Source: Streptomyces endophytica
Lineage (GTDB): Bacteria; Actinomycetota; Actinomycetes; Streptomycetales; Streptomycetaceae
Assembly: GCF_026153355.1 (NCBI RefSeq)
Contig: NZ_CP110636.1
Span: forward strand, 3,224,001 to 3,288,000
Reading direction: 5' to 3'
DNA: 64,000 nucleotides
Within the stretch, counting starts at the first letter, position 1. The number at the start of each line of letters is the position of its first letter. The position numbers and the translations under genes were made by a program. Below, one piece after another: positions 45,948 through 54,752 of the stretch. The notes under the pieces are model-generated. The model did not search any database, was not told the origin of the DNA, and worked only from the letters and a program-made list of their open reading frames with translations.

Positions 45948-46970
45948 TCAGGCGGTCGGCCCCTGCATGTGCGCGCTGACCCAGCGCATGGTGCCCTCGC
46001 CCAGGCCCCGCACGTAGGTGGCCGCGCTGTGCGTGCCGTTCGGCACTATCTGGAGCCGGGTGCGCACCGGGCCGTGCCCGTACTGGGCGATGAACTTCCG
46101 GACCTTCGGCAGCACGGTGTACTCCTTCGAGCCGTCCTGGAAGGCCAGGTAGACCTCCGGTCCGCCGCGTGCCGTCAGGCGGCGGGCCAGCTCCTCGGGG
46201 TTGTTCTCCCGCTCCTCCCTGGCGTGGCCGTTCCACAGCGGGGAATCGGGCACGATGTCCGGCCCGTTGGGGATGGCCACCTTGAAGGTGCCCGGGTTCT
46301 GCAGGACGTTCTTCAGGGCCGCGAAGCCGCCCGAGGAGGAGCCCATGATGGCCCAGGCGTCACGGGTCCTGAGGGTGCGGAAGTTCTGCCGCACGAGGTC
46401 GGGCACGTCCTTGCTGAGCCAGGTGCCGATCTTCGGCTGGCCGGGTATGTCGCTGCCGTCGTAGTACTGCTTGTCGTTGGGGTTGAGGACCGGCATGACG
46501 ACGATGAAGGGCAGGCTGGTGCCGTTCTTCGACCAGCGGGCGAGGTTCTCCTCCAGCTTGAGGTCGGAGCCGATCCAGTAGTTGACGGGGTAGCCGTACG
46601 AGCCGGGCAGCGCCTCCATCACCGGGAAGCCCTTGTCGGCATTGCGCTTCTCGTAGTACTCCGGCGGCGCCCAGACCCACACCTTGCCGGTGAAGCCGGA
46701 CTTCGGGCCGTGCAGGGTGGTCACGCCGATCGGGGTGTTGCCGCCGGCGCCGCCGACCCGGCTCTCCTCCTGGAAGGTGATCGGCTTGCTGGGCCACTGC
46801 ACCAGGGAGCGCTTCCCGTGGGGCGAGGTGTGCAGCGCGGCGCCCGTCTTGGGGCCGCCGCCGAAGCGCACGTGGGAGGGTGGGGAGGAGCTGGTGCCGC
46901 AGCCGGCGGTGGTGACGAGGACGGTCAGGGCGATCAACGCGACCACCGGACGGAACAGGGCTTTGCGCAC
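45948..46970 (-). CDS. Lipoprotein esterase (alpha/beta hydrolase, esterase D/antigen 85-like)
   Basis: The product is 340 residues from GTG 46968-46970, with AAGGAG 6-11 bp upstream. The signal peptide ends in a lipobox (VTTAGC, Cys24), so it should be anchored to the outer face of the membrane. The nucleophile is in MGSSSGGFAAL, and a His is in VPNGTHSAATY. The fold resembles putative esterases and mycolyltransferase-like proteins; the substrate may be an acyl ester of the cell envelope or a xenobiotic. It is convergent with the transporter genes. Confidence 0.82.
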   Translation of the reverse strand: MRKALFRPVVALIALTVLVTTAGCGTSSSPPSHVRFGGGPKTGAALHTSPHGKRSLVQWPSKPITFQEESRVGGAGGNTPIGVTTLHGPKSGFTGKVWVWAPPEYYEKRNADKGFPVMEALPGSYGYPVNYWIGSDLKLEENLARWSKNGTSLPFIVVMPVLNPNDKQYYDGSDIPGQPKIGTWLSKDVPDLVRQNFRTLRTRDAWAIMGSSSGGFAALKNVLQNPGTFKVAIPNGPDIVPDSPLWNGHAREERENNPEELARRLTARGGPEVYLAFQDGSKEYTVLPKVRKFIAQYGHGPVRTRLQIVPNGTHSAATYVRGLGEGTMRWVSAHMQGPTA

Positions 46971-47259
46971 GGGCCTTCTCCTTGGCGAACCTGCCGGGAT
47001 GCGTCCCGGCCGACCAGCAAGAGGGCGCGGGGGCGCGCCCGGGTTTCCCCCGGTGGGTGTCGGGTTGCTCGCACCCCTGCCCGGAATCTGGCCTTCCCCT
47101 TCCTGACCTGGGATGTTTTACGCCCGACGGAAGGGCGGTTTACCAGGATTTTCCCGGTGGGTGGGGCGCTCGGGACGGGTCCGCGCGCGGGGGCGGACCC
47201 GCCGGGTCGTCGCGGGACGCCGGCCCGCCCGCCGCCCCGTTACGCCCCGACCTGACCCG

Positions 47260-47265
47260 TATCCT
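47260..47265 (+). promoter_or_regulatory. -10 element of a leaderless promoter
   Basis: TATCCT ends 6 nt before ATG 47272 and no ribosome site precedes the gene, which predicts a leaderless transcript. Confidence 0.45.
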
Positions 47266-47271
47266 CTCGTT

Positions 47272-49407
47272 ATGACCTGGTCGCGTGCCCTGAAGGACGC
47301 CGCCCGCTCCGGGCTGACCATCGAGCGGACCAAGCTCACCCCGCTGATCGCGGTCCGCGGCACGGCCGGTGTCGCCCTCGTCATCGGCCTGTGCCTGTGG
47401 CGCGGCAACCCCACCCTCGCGGTCTCCTCCGCCTTCGGCGCGTTCTCCTCCGGCATCGTCACCTTCCAGCGCAGCATGCGGCCGCGCCCGGTGCTCGCGC
47501 TCGCCGTCGCCGGCGCGCTGGCGGTCTCCACCTTCCTCGGCTATCTGGCCGCCGCCCATATCGCCGCGTTCGTCCTGTTGCTCGCCGGCTGGACCCTGAT
47601 GGCCGGGATGGCCTGGGCGATCGGCCCGATCTCCGGGCTGGCCGGCACCCAGACCGTGGCGATCATGCTGGTCACCGTCACCCTGCCGACCTCCGTCCTC
47701 GGCGCCCTGGAACACGCCGCCCTGATCTTCTTCGGCGGGCTCGTCCAGGCCACCCTGATCGTCGTCTTCCCGGTCCGCCCCTGGGGCACCCAGCGCGACG
47801 CGCTCGCCGACGCGCTGGCCGCCGAGGCCGACTACGCCCGCCGGCTGCGGCACGACCCGGTCGCGGCCTTCGACCCGGCGCCCCTGATGGACGCCCGGCT
47901 CGCCGCCACCGTGACCGCCCGTCAGGCCCGCCGCCGCCCCGTCCAGCTGCACGGCCCGCGCGGCCTCGCCGAACGCGTCCGGCCGGTCCTCGCCTCCCTG
48001 GCCGACCCGGTCGTCGGCGCACCCCTGGAGGGCCCCGAACGCGACCGCGCCCGCGACCTGCTGGCCGCCGCGGCCACCGTCCTGGACGCCGTCGCCCACG
48101 CCGTACGGCACGCCCGGCCCGTACGGCTGCCGCCGGAGGCGATGGCCACCCTGGAGGTCCCGGCGACCGGCCCGATGCTGCACGGCCCCGCCCGGCGTTC
48201 CGCGTACCGCCTGATCTCCCTGCTCGCCGACGCCGTCGAGCTCACCGACGAGCCGGTACGCGCCACCCGCCCCACCACCGAGGCGGAACGAGGGCAGGGC
48301 GGGCGGGAACAAGGCAGCCACCTGCTGCGCCCCAGCGTCCCCCGGCTCGTACCGGTCGCGCTGCGCTCCCTGCACCGCGAGGCCCGCTGGTCCTCGCACA
48401 TCTTCCGGCACGCCCTGCGGGTGGCCGCGGTCGCCGCCGCCGGCTATCTGCTGGGCACCGCGCTGCCGTTCGGCCACGGCTACTGGGCGCCGCTGGCCTC
48501 CGTCATGGTGATGCGTCCGGACTTCGCGCAGACCTACTCCCGGGGCGTGGCCCGTTTCTGCGGCACCCTCGTCGGCGTTGCCGTCGCGGGCACCGTGATG
48601 GCCCTGGTGCACCCCGGCGCATACGTCAGCGCCGCGCTCGCCGTGGTCTGCGTCTGGCTGATGTACCTGCTGATGCGCACCGGCTTCTCGGTGACCTCGG
48701 CCTGCGTGACCGCCTACGTGGTCTTCCTGCTCGGCATCGCCGGCGCCGGCTGGGAGCAGACCGTCCAGGAACGCGTCGTGCTCACCCTCTTCGGCGGGCT
48801 GCTGGCGATGCTCTCCTACGCGCTGTTCCCCGCCTGGGAGACGCCCCGGCTGCGCGACCGGCTCGCCGACTGGCTGGAGGCCAACGGCCGCTACGCGCTC
48901 GCCGTATGGGAGGCCTGCGCCCGGCCCGCCGCCCGCCGGCCGCGGCAGGTCCGCGAGGCCCTGCTGGACGCCCGGGCCGCCCGTGTCGCCTGGGAGAAGA
49001 GCGAGGACCGCGCCGAGAAGGAGCCGGTGCGCCACCGCGGGCTGTCGCCGGGCGCGGCGAAGGCGGCGGGCGCCGCGCTCGCCACCATGGGCCGGGTCAC
49101 CATGATCCTGGAGGCCCATCTGCCCGCCAAGGACGCCGAACCCTCCGCCGGCGCCGCCGCGTTCGCCGCCGCACTGCGCCCCGACCTGGAGCGCGCCACG
49201 GGGGCCGTACGGGAACGCGGCCCGCTGAACTGGAGCGCCCTGCGCACCGTATGGGAGAGATGGGACGCAGAAACGGGCAGCGAGGGCGTCGCACCGCGCG
49301 CCGCCGGACTGCTGGTCGACGCCCTCGACGAGCTGGCCGAGGCGCTGTCCGGCGACCCGGAAGCACGCGAGGAGGGGGCACGGGGAACCATCCCACGCTC
49401 CCAGTAG
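47272..49407 (+). CDS. FUSC-family inner-membrane protein (aromatic acid exporter-like)
   Basis: The product is 711 residues from ATG 47272. Two hydrophobic blocks of about six segments each (residues about 28-165 and 385-525) are split by a soluble domain, and a second soluble domain ends the protein. This is the FUSC/YccS layout. The second block holds FGHGYWAPLASVMVMRPDFAQT, the typical FUSC motif. Members export hydroxybenzoate-type acids or related compounds. The gene is followed after 22 bp by a strong palindrome and then the MreB-like gene. Confidence 0.85.
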   Translation: MTWSRALKDAARSGLTIERTKLTPLIAVRGTAGVALVIGLCLWRGNPTLAVSSAFGAFSSGIVTFQRSMRPRPVLALAVAGALAVSTFLGYLAAAHIAAFVLLLAGWTLMAGMAWAIGPISGLAGTQTVAIMLVTVTLPTSVLGALEHAALIFFGGLVQATLIVVFPVRPWGTQRDALADALAAEADYARRLRHDPVAAFDPAPLMDARLAATVTARQARRRPVQLHGPRGLAERVRPVLASLADPVVGAPLEGPERDRARDLLAAAATVLDAVAHAVRHARPVRLPPEAMATLEVPATGPMLHGPARRSAYRLISLLADAVELTDEPVRATRPTTEAERGQGGREQGSHLLRPSVPRLVPVALRSLHREARWSSHIFRHALRVAAVAAAGYLLGTALPFGHGYWAPLASVMVMRPDFAQTYSRGVARFCGTLVGVAVAGTVMALVHPGAYVSAALAVVCVWLMYLLMRTGFSVTSACVTAYVVFLLGIAGAGWEQTVQERVVLTLFGGLLAMLSYALFPAWETPRLRDRLADWLEANGRYALAVWEACARPAARRPRQVREALLDARAARVAWEKSEDRAEKEPVRHRGLSPGAAKAAGAALATMGRVTMILEAHLPAKDAEPSAGAAAFAAALRPDLERATGAVRERGPLNWSALRTVWERWDAETGSEGVAPRAAGLLVDALDELAEALSGDPEAREEGARGTIPRSQ

Positions 49408-49429
49408 TCTTATTAATTGCCCGCAATGA

Positions 49430-49452
49430 ACCCCATTGGTAACCAATGGGGT
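49430..49452. promoter_or_regulatory. Perfect 23-bp palindrome upstream of the MreB-like gene
   Basis: ACCCCATTGGT (49430-49440), centre A, ACCAATGGGGT (49442-49452). The arms are 11 bp and fully complementary. It is preceded by an AT-rich TATTAATT (49411-49418), unusual in this genome. It lies 22 bp after the FUSC stop and 69 bp before the MreB-like start. There is no T-tract, so an operator is more likely than an intrinsic terminator. Confidence 0.55.
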
Positions 49453-49521
49453 CATCTGCGGCCCGCCGCCCCCCGTCCCCATCAGTTCCGTCCCCGTCGC
49501 GAGAGAGCAACCCCACTCCCC

Positions 49522-50601
49522 ATGGCGTCCAGCACTTCGTCCGGTACGTACGACATAGGCATCGACCTCGGCACCGCCAACACCCTGGTGTACGCGCGCG
49601 GCAAGGGCGTGGTGCTGAACGAGCCGTCAGTGGTCGCCGTCAACGCCTCCGGCGAGGTCATCGCCGTGGGCGAGGACGCCAAGCGGACCATCGGCCGCAC
49701 GCCCTCCGGCATCACCGCGATGCGCCCCCTGAAGGAGGGCGTCATCGCCGACTTCGAGGCCGCCGAGCAGATGCTGCGCGCCCTGATGAAGAAGGCCCTG
49801 CCCAGCCGCCGCTTCTCCCGCCCCCGGGTGGTCATCTGCGTCCCCTCCGGCATCACGGGCGTCGAACGGCGCGCGGTCATCGACTCCGCCCGCGGCGCCG
49901 GGGCCCGCGAGGTGCACCTGATAGAGGAGCCGATGGCCGCCGCGATCGGCGCCGGCCTCCCGGTGGACGAGCCGGTCGGCTGCATGGTGGTGGACATCGG
50001 CGGCGGCACCACCGAGGTCGCCGTGGTCTCCATGGGCGGCCTGGTCACCGCCCAGTCCCTACGGGTCGCCGGTGACGCCCTGGACGCCGCCATCACCGCC
50101 TACGTCAAGAAGAAGCACTCCCTGGCCATTGGTGAGCGCACCGCCGAGGACATCAAGATCGCCATCGGGTCAGCGGTGTGGACCCCCGTCGACGTCGACG
50201 AGGACGGCGAGCCGGACCGCCGCTCCTCCTACACGGTCCGCGGCCGCGACCACATCAGCGGCCTGCCCCGCCTCCAGGAGATCGGCGAGGAGGAGATCCG
50301 CCGGGCGCTGGCCGAACCGGTCGACGCGATCGTCCGCGCCGTCCACCAGACCCTCGACGCCTGCCCGCCGGAGCTCTCCGGCGACATCATCGAGCGCGGG
50401 ATCGCCCTCACCGGCGGCGGCGCCCTGCTGCGCGGCCTGGACCGGCGGCTGCACCAGGAGATGGGCGTGCCCGTACGCGTCGCCGACCAGCCCCTGGACT
50501 GCGTCGTCAACGGCACCGCCAAATGCGTCGACGAATTCGCCAGCCTGCACGGCCTGCTGACGGGGGCGAAGGAACAGCCCCGGAAGACGGTGCGTTTGTA
50601 G
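49522..50601 (+). CDS. MreB/Mbl-family actin-like protein
   Basis: The product is 359 residues from ATG 49522. Actin-fold nucleotide motifs: phosphate-1 IGIDLGTANTLVY, phosphate-2 MVVDIGGGTTEVA and adenosine ALTGGGALLRG. The membrane-proximal N-terminus (MASSTSSGTYD) lacks an obvious amphipathic helix. It polymerises with ATP and, in streptomycetes, such proteins act in spore-wall synthesis rather than rod shape. No mreC/mreD genes follow, so this is not the main mre locus but a separate paralogue next to a FUSC gene. Confidence 0.9.
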   Translation: MASSTSSGTYDIGIDLGTANTLVYARGKGVVLNEPSVVAVNASGEVIAVGEDAKRTIGRTPSGITAMRPLKEGVIADFEAAEQMLRALMKKALPSRRFSRPRVVICVPSGITGVERRAVIDSARGAGAREVHLIEEPMAAAIGAGLPVDEPVGCMVVDIGGGTTEVAVVSMGGLVTAQSLRVAGDALDAAITAYVKKKHSLAIGERTAEDIKIAIGSAVWTPVDVDEDGEPDRRSSYTVRGRDHISGLPRLQEIGEEEIRRALAEPVDAIVRAVHQTLDACPPELSGDIIERGIALTGGGALLRGLDRRLHQEMGVPVRVADQPLDCVVNGTAKCVDEFASLHGLLTGAKEQPRKTVRL

Positions 50602-50625
50602 GGTGACCGCTGCAGGACTGCTGCA

Positions 50626-50650
50626 CCCTGCGGGGCCGAACCCCGCAGGG
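50626..50650 (+). terminator. Hairpin terminator after the MreB-like gene
   Basis: CCCTGCGGGG (50626-50635) pairs perfectly with 50641-50650 around a 5-nt CCGAA loop, 25 bp after the stop. Confidence 0.65.
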
Positions 50651-50718
50651 CTGCTCACCGCGGGGGCCGAACCCGGCGGGGACGGTGCTGCGGAGGAGAC
50701 CGCCCCCTAGGAGTACGC

Positions 50719-51735
50719 ATGCCGCAGACCACGGAACCGGCCGACCACCCCGCCGGCCCGGTCCACCGCTTCGCCGAGATTCCCGAAGGCCGCATCCACT
50801 TCGTCGAGCAGGGCACCGGCCCGGTGGTCCTCCTGGTCCACGGCTTCCCCGAGTCCTGGTACTCCTGGCGCCACCAACTGGCCGCGCTGGCCGCCGCCGG
50901 CTATCGGGCGGTCGCCATCGACGTGCGCGGCTACGGGCGTTCGTCCAAGCCGAGCGAGGTGTCGGCCTACCGCATGCTCGCCCATGTGGCCGACAACGTC
51001 GCCGTGCTGCGCGCCCTGGGGGCGGAGACCGCGATCATCGCGGGCCACGACTGGGGCGCGCCCATCGCCGCCCACAGCGCGCTGCTCCGGCCCGACCTCT
51101 TCACCGCCGTCGCCCTGCTGAGCGTGCCGTACGCGCCCCACGGCGCCACCCGCCCCACCGAGGCGTTCGCGCGGCTCGGCGGCGACGAGGAGTTCTACAT
51201 CAGCTATTTCCAGCAGCCGGGCCGCGCCGAGGCGGAGATCGAACCGGACGTCCGCGGCTGGCTGGCCGGCGTCTACGCCGGCCTCTCGGGCGAGGCGAAG
51301 CCCGCCGCCGACGACCAGGACGGCAACGGCCTCACCCGGATGACCGTCCCCAGGGGCGGCAAACTCTCCGACCGCTTCCCGGCCGACACCACGCTGCCGT
51401 CCTGGCTCACCGAGGCCGACCTCGACTACTACACCGGCGAGTTCGAGCGGTCCGGACTGACCGGCGCCCTCAACCGCTACCGCAACGTCGACCGGGACTG
51501 GGCGGACCTCGCCGCCTGGCAGGGCGCCCCGATCACCCGGCCCGCCCTCTTCATCGGCGGCGACCGCGACGCCCCCACCCACTGGATGGCCGACGCCATC
51601 AAGGCCTTCCCGGTGACCCTCCCGGCCCTCTCCGGCTCCCACATCATCGAAGGCTGCGGCCACTGGGTCCAGCAGGAACGCCCCGACGAGGTCAACCGAC
51701 TCCTGATCGACTGGCTGCACGGCCTGCCGGCCTGA
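50719..51735 (+). CDS. Alpha/beta hydrolase, epoxide hydrolase type
   Basis: The product is 338 residues from ATG 50719; TAGGAG is upstream. The oxyanion motif HGFPESWYSWRHQ and the nucleophile elbow GHDWGA with Asp111 (Asp, not Ser) mark the epoxide hydrolase/haloalkane dehalogenase group. A late His is in EGCGHWVQQERP. HGFPE rather than a halide-binding Trp favours epoxide hydrolase. A soluble cytosolic enzyme with an unknown substrate. It is convergent with the TetR gene. Confidence 0.88.
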   Translation: MPQTTEPADHPAGPVHRFAEIPEGRIHFVEQGTGPVVLLVHGFPESWYSWRHQLAALAAAGYRAVAIDVRGYGRSSKPSEVSAYRMLAHVADNVAVLRALGAETAIIAGHDWGAPIAAHSALLRPDLFTAVALLSVPYAPHGATRPTEAFARLGGDEEFYISYFQQPGRAEAEIEPDVRGWLAGVYAGLSGEAKPAADDQDGNGLTRMTVPRGGKLSDRFPADTTLPSWLTEADLDYYTGEFERSGLTGALNRYRNVDRDWADLAAWQGAPITRPALFIGGDRDAPTHWMADAIKAFPVTLPALSGSHIIEGCGHWVQQERPDEVNRLLIDWLHGLPA

Positions 51736-51799
51736 GGCGACCCCCGCCGGGGCCTGTGTCCGCGACGGGCCGCCTTGCCGCCGGGGAGTTGTGCCTTCT

Positions 51800-51898
51800 A
51801 CGGGCTGCCGCCCGCCGAGGGCCGCGCCCTCCGGCTGCCGCCCCGCCGGGGGGCGCCCTCTACCGACTGCCGCCCGGCCGGGGGTCGCGCCCCTTACC
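51800..51898. repeat. Three degenerate tandem repeats of about 32-36 bp
   Basis: Units starting at about 51801, 51831 and 51864 share a CGGCTGCCGCCC-GCCGGGGG-CGCGCCCT-like sequence and fill the gap between the epoxide hydrolase and TetR genes. The last copy runs into the 3' end of the tetR gene. No coding function is apparent. Confidence 0.55.
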
Positions 51899-52643
51899 GG
51901 CTGCCGCCGCCCATGTAGGCCTCCAGCCCGTCGAGGATGCGCTCCAGGCCGAACTCGTCCGCCCGGTCGCGCTCGGCCACATCGGCCTCGGTGGCGGCCA
52001 GGGCCGCGGCGACCGCCGGATAGCGGTCGGCGCGGCCCACCAGCAGCTCGTTCAGCGCCGCGCTCATCACCTGCTCGGGCTCCGTCGCCCGCGCACTGCC
52101 CAGCCCCATCGACGCCGACACCTGCGCGAGGGCCCGTACGTGGCCGCTCACCACGACCACGGCGTCGAGCTGCTCCCCGCCGCTCAGCCCGGTGTCCGCC
52201 AGCGCGGCCACCGCCGCCTCCGTCCAGCCGAGTTCGTTCGGCCCCATGACGCGCGGGCCGGTGGCCGCACCCAGCAGCCAGGGGTGCCGGTGGTAGACGG
52301 CCGTCAGCGTCTCCGCCCAGGCCCGCAGCCCGTTCCGCCACCCCTCCGGCAGCTGCGGAGGTTCGCCCATCCCGCGGTCGATCATCAGCGCGACCAGCTC
52401 GTTCTTGCCGGGCACATAGCGGTACAGGGACATCTTCGTGAAGTCCAGCTCGCCCGCGACCCGTTGCATCGAGACCGCCCCGAGCCCGCCGGCATCGGCG
52501 AGCGCGATCGCGGTGCGGGTGATCCGCTCCAGGCTCAGCGCGGGCCGCGGCCCGCGGCTGGGCCGCTCGCGCCCGCCCCACAACAGCTCGACACTGCCCG
52601 CCTGATCCCCGAACACACTGCGCTTCTCGTCCTCGCCCACCAT
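51894..52643 (-). CDS. TetR-family transcriptional regulator
   Basis: The product is 249 residues. The DNA-binding domain lies at about residues 36-85 (LSLERITRTAIALADAGGLG, FTKMSLYRYVPGKNELVALM), followed by a TetR_C-type ligand domain that starts at GWRNGLRAWAETLTAVYHRH. It is divergent from the FAD monooxygenase gene, and a palindrome lies between them, so it probably represses that gene in response to an aromatic or polyketide-like compound. Confidence 0.88.
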   Translation of the reverse strand: MVGEDEKRSVFGDQAGSVELLWGGRERPSRGPRPALSLERITRTAIALADAGGLGAVSMQRVAGELDFTKMSLYRYVPGKNELVALMIDRGMGEPPQLPEGWRNGLRAWAETLTAVYHRHPWLLGAATGPRVMGPNELGWTEAAVAALADTGLSGGEQLDAVVVVSGHVRALAQVSASMGLGSARATEPEQVMSAALNELLVGRADRYPAVAAALAATEADVAERDRADEFGLERILDGLEAYMGGGSR

Positions 52644-52681
52644 CCCCGCATCCTAAAACTGCGTCTGGGGTACACAAAAGC

Positions 52682-52696
52682 GTGTCCGCCGGATAC
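52682..52696. promoter_or_regulatory. Candidate TetR operator
   Basis: GTGTCC-GCC-GGATAC has 6-bp arms with one mismatch, 39 bp from the tetR start and 67 bp from the monooxygenase start. A second GTACAC/GTGTCC pair overlaps it on the left. Confidence 0.45.
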
Positions 52697-52762
52697 AGTT
52701 TCTTCGTCGGCCCGATGACCGCGGACCGATCGACTATCCGATCCGATGACGGGGAAAGAGCG

Positions 52763-54211
52763 ATGTCTCGACGCATGCCGCACGACAGGACGCACGACAT
52801 GCCGCATGGCAGGACGCCCGGCCAGACGCCCGGCCTGACGCACGAAACGCCCCGCACGCAGGCCAAGAAGGTGGAGACGGGCTCGAAGGCCCACTCCGAC
52901 CGGGCTGGCGGCATTCCCGGCGACCGGCCCGACGGCCGCTCCGCCGGCGGAGGCGGTGGCGGCCGGAACCGCACGGTCCTCATCTCCGGCGCCAGCGTGG
53001 CCGGCCCGGCCCTCGCGTACTGGCTCTGTCGCCACGGCTACCGCCCCACCGTGGTCGAGGTGGCCCCGGCCCTGCGCGGCGGCGGGTTCGCGGTCGACTT
53101 CCGGGGCGCGGCACACCTGACGGTCCTGGAGCGCATGGGGATCCTGGACGAGATCAGACGCCACAGCACCGGCGGCGGGACGGCCATGAGCTTCATCGAC
53201 GACCGCGGCCGCCAACTCGCCGTCCTGCCGCCCGAGTTCGCCGGCGGCGACCTCGAAATCCTCCGCTCCGACCTCTCCCGGATCCTCTACCGCCACAGCC
53301 TGACCCCGGCGGCCGACGGGCACCCGGCGCCCGAGTATCTCTTCGACGACACCCTCACCTCCCTCACGCCCACCCCGGACGGAGTCCACGCCACCTTCGC
53401 GCGCACCCCGTCCCGCACCTTCGACCTGGTGATCGGCGCGGACGGCCTGCACTCCACCGTGCGCAGACTGGCCTTCGGCCCCGAGTCGGAGTTCGTCAGC
53501 CACCTCGGCTATTACGTCGCCGCCTGGGACCTCCCGGAGTCCGCCGGCGACCTGGCCGCCGAACCCGTCGGCTACTCCGAACCGGGTCGTACGGCGACCG
53601 TCGGCCGCACGCCACGCCGCAGTGCCGAGCCGGGCTACACAGGCGAGGCCTTCTGCGTCTTCGCCTCCGCCGAGGAGCTGACCCACGACCGGCGCGCTCT
53701 CCCCGCCCAGAAAGAGGCGATAGCCCGCGCCTACGAAGGAGCCGGCTGGCGCACCCCGGAACTGATCGACACCCTCCGGGCCGCCGACGAGCTCTACTTC
53801 GACTCCATCAGCCGCGTCGATGTCCCGTGCTGGTCCACGGGCCGTACGGCCCTCCTCGGCGACGCCGCCCACGGCGCCACCCTCGGCGGGATGGGCACCG
53901 GCTCGGCGATCATCGGCGCCTACGTCCTGGCCGCCGAACTGGCCGCGTCCCCCGACGACCACTCAGCGGCCTTCACCCGCTACGAACGCAGGCTCCGCCC
54001 GTATGTGACCCAGTGCCAGGAAGGCGGCCGCGGCACCGGCGCCTTCCTCGCGCCCGCGACCCAGGAGGCCATCGACGCCCGCAACGCCGCCCTCAACGAC
54101 CCCGCAACCCGCGCCGCCATGCTGCAACAGGGCCACGACCTCTCCACGGCCATCACCCTCGACGCCCAGACCCCGGACACGCCGCCCCTCCACGCGCCCG
54201 GGACGGCGTGA
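52763..54211 (+). CDS. FAD-dependent aromatic monooxygenase (PHBH-like)
   Basis: I chose ATG 52763, with GGGGAAAG upstream; the product is 482 residues. The first about 70 residues are low-complexity (His/Pro/Thr/Arg repeats) and not part of the fold. The FAD Rossmann motif is VLISGASVAGPALAYWL, with DLVIGADGLHSTVR and the GDAAHG motif further on. The group hydroxylates or oxidises aromatic or polycyclic substrates with NAD(P)H and O2. It is likely controlled by the divergent TetR. Confidence 0.87.
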   Translation: MSRRMPHDRTHDMPHGRTPGQTPGLTHETPRTQAKKVETGSKAHSDRAGGIPGDRPDGRSAGGGGGGRNRTVLISGASVAGPALAYWLCRHGYRPTVVEVAPALRGGGFAVDFRGAAHLTVLERMGILDEIRRHSTGGGTAMSFIDDRGRQLAVLPPEFAGGDLEILRSDLSRILYRHSLTPAADGHPAPEYLFDDTLTSLTPTPDGVHATFARTPSRTFDLVIGADGLHSTVRRLAFGPESEFVSHLGYYVAAWDLPESAGDLAAEPVGYSEPGRTATVGRTPRRSAEPGYTGEAFCVFASAEELTHDRRALPAQKEAIARAYEGAGWRTPELIDTLRAADELYFDSISRVDVPCWSTGRTALLGDAAHGATLGGMGTGSAIIGAYVLAAELAASPDDHSAAFTRYERRLRPYVTQCQEGGRGTGAFLAPATQEAIDARNAALNDPATRAAMLQQGHDLSTAITLDAQTPDTPPLHAPGTA

Positions 54212-54343
54212 GGCACGGCATGAGGCACGTCATGACGCACGGCATGGCGCACCACGTAGCTGGTCGACCCGCGGGACCCGGCCCTGGCCGCAGTGGCCAC
54301 CTTCCGCCTCAGCGGACTCCTCACCAAGGGCTCGATCACCAGC

Positions 54344-54371
54344 GAAAAAGACCCTCCCGCAGGGAGGGTCT
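54344..54371 (-). terminator. Intrinsic terminator of tRNA-Arg
   Basis: Perfect 10-bp stem (54349-54358 with 54362-54371), 3-nt loop. On the minus strand it is followed by a TTTTT run (complement of 54345-54349), 5 bp behind the tRNA 3' end. Confidence 0.8.
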
Positions 54372-54375
54372 GGCC

Positions 54376-54451
54376 TGGCGCCCCCGGCAGGACTCGAACC
54401 TGCGGCCAAGTGCTTAGAAGGCACCTGCTCTATCCACTGAGCTACGGGGGC
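54376..54451 (-). tRNA. tRNA-Arg (anticodon TCT)
   Basis: A 76-nt gene on the minus strand with acceptor GCCCCCG pairing with CGGGGGC, D-arm GCTC-AGTGGATA-GAGC, anticodon loop CTTCTAA (anticodon TCT, reading AGA) and T-arm GCAGG-TTCGAGT-CCTGC. CCA is encoded in the gene. AGA is rare in such GC-rich genomes, so this is a low-use tRNA. No integrase or attachment-site duplication is visible beside it. Confidence 0.95.
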
Positions 54452-54752
54452 CGGTGTGGGCGTGGATCACGGACCGCGGACCAGGATAGAGGCCCGGGTG
54501 CCTCGTCCCGGTTGCTTCACCTCCGTGGCACGTTGTGGAGGTTCGGTGAAGCGGTCCCGATAATCGCAGGCAGGTACGAATCCTGCACCGCTTTTGACGC
54601 GCGGCGTGGCGGGTGTTGTGCACTCGTTATGCCTGCGTCTCAGTTGTCGCGAACGTCTCATGCGCCACTCGTCCCATTCTGTACGGGTTCTCGCGGCGCG
54701 CACGAGGGGTTATACGCTTCAAAAAGCCAACGAAATTGGGCATTCTGCACAT
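54452..54752. other. Promoter-bearing spacer between tRNA-Arg and the first GTPase gene
   Basis: No gene is seen. It should carry the tRNA promoter (minus strand) and the GTPase promoter (plus strand). A TATACG at 54710-54715 in an AT-rich stretch is a candidate -10 about 40 bp before the GTG start at 54753. Confidence 0.4.

Noticed and set aside
54376..54451. tRNA-Arg as a possible integration site of a mobile element
   Set aside because: No integrase, excisionase pair or duplicated 3' tRNA end found on either side.
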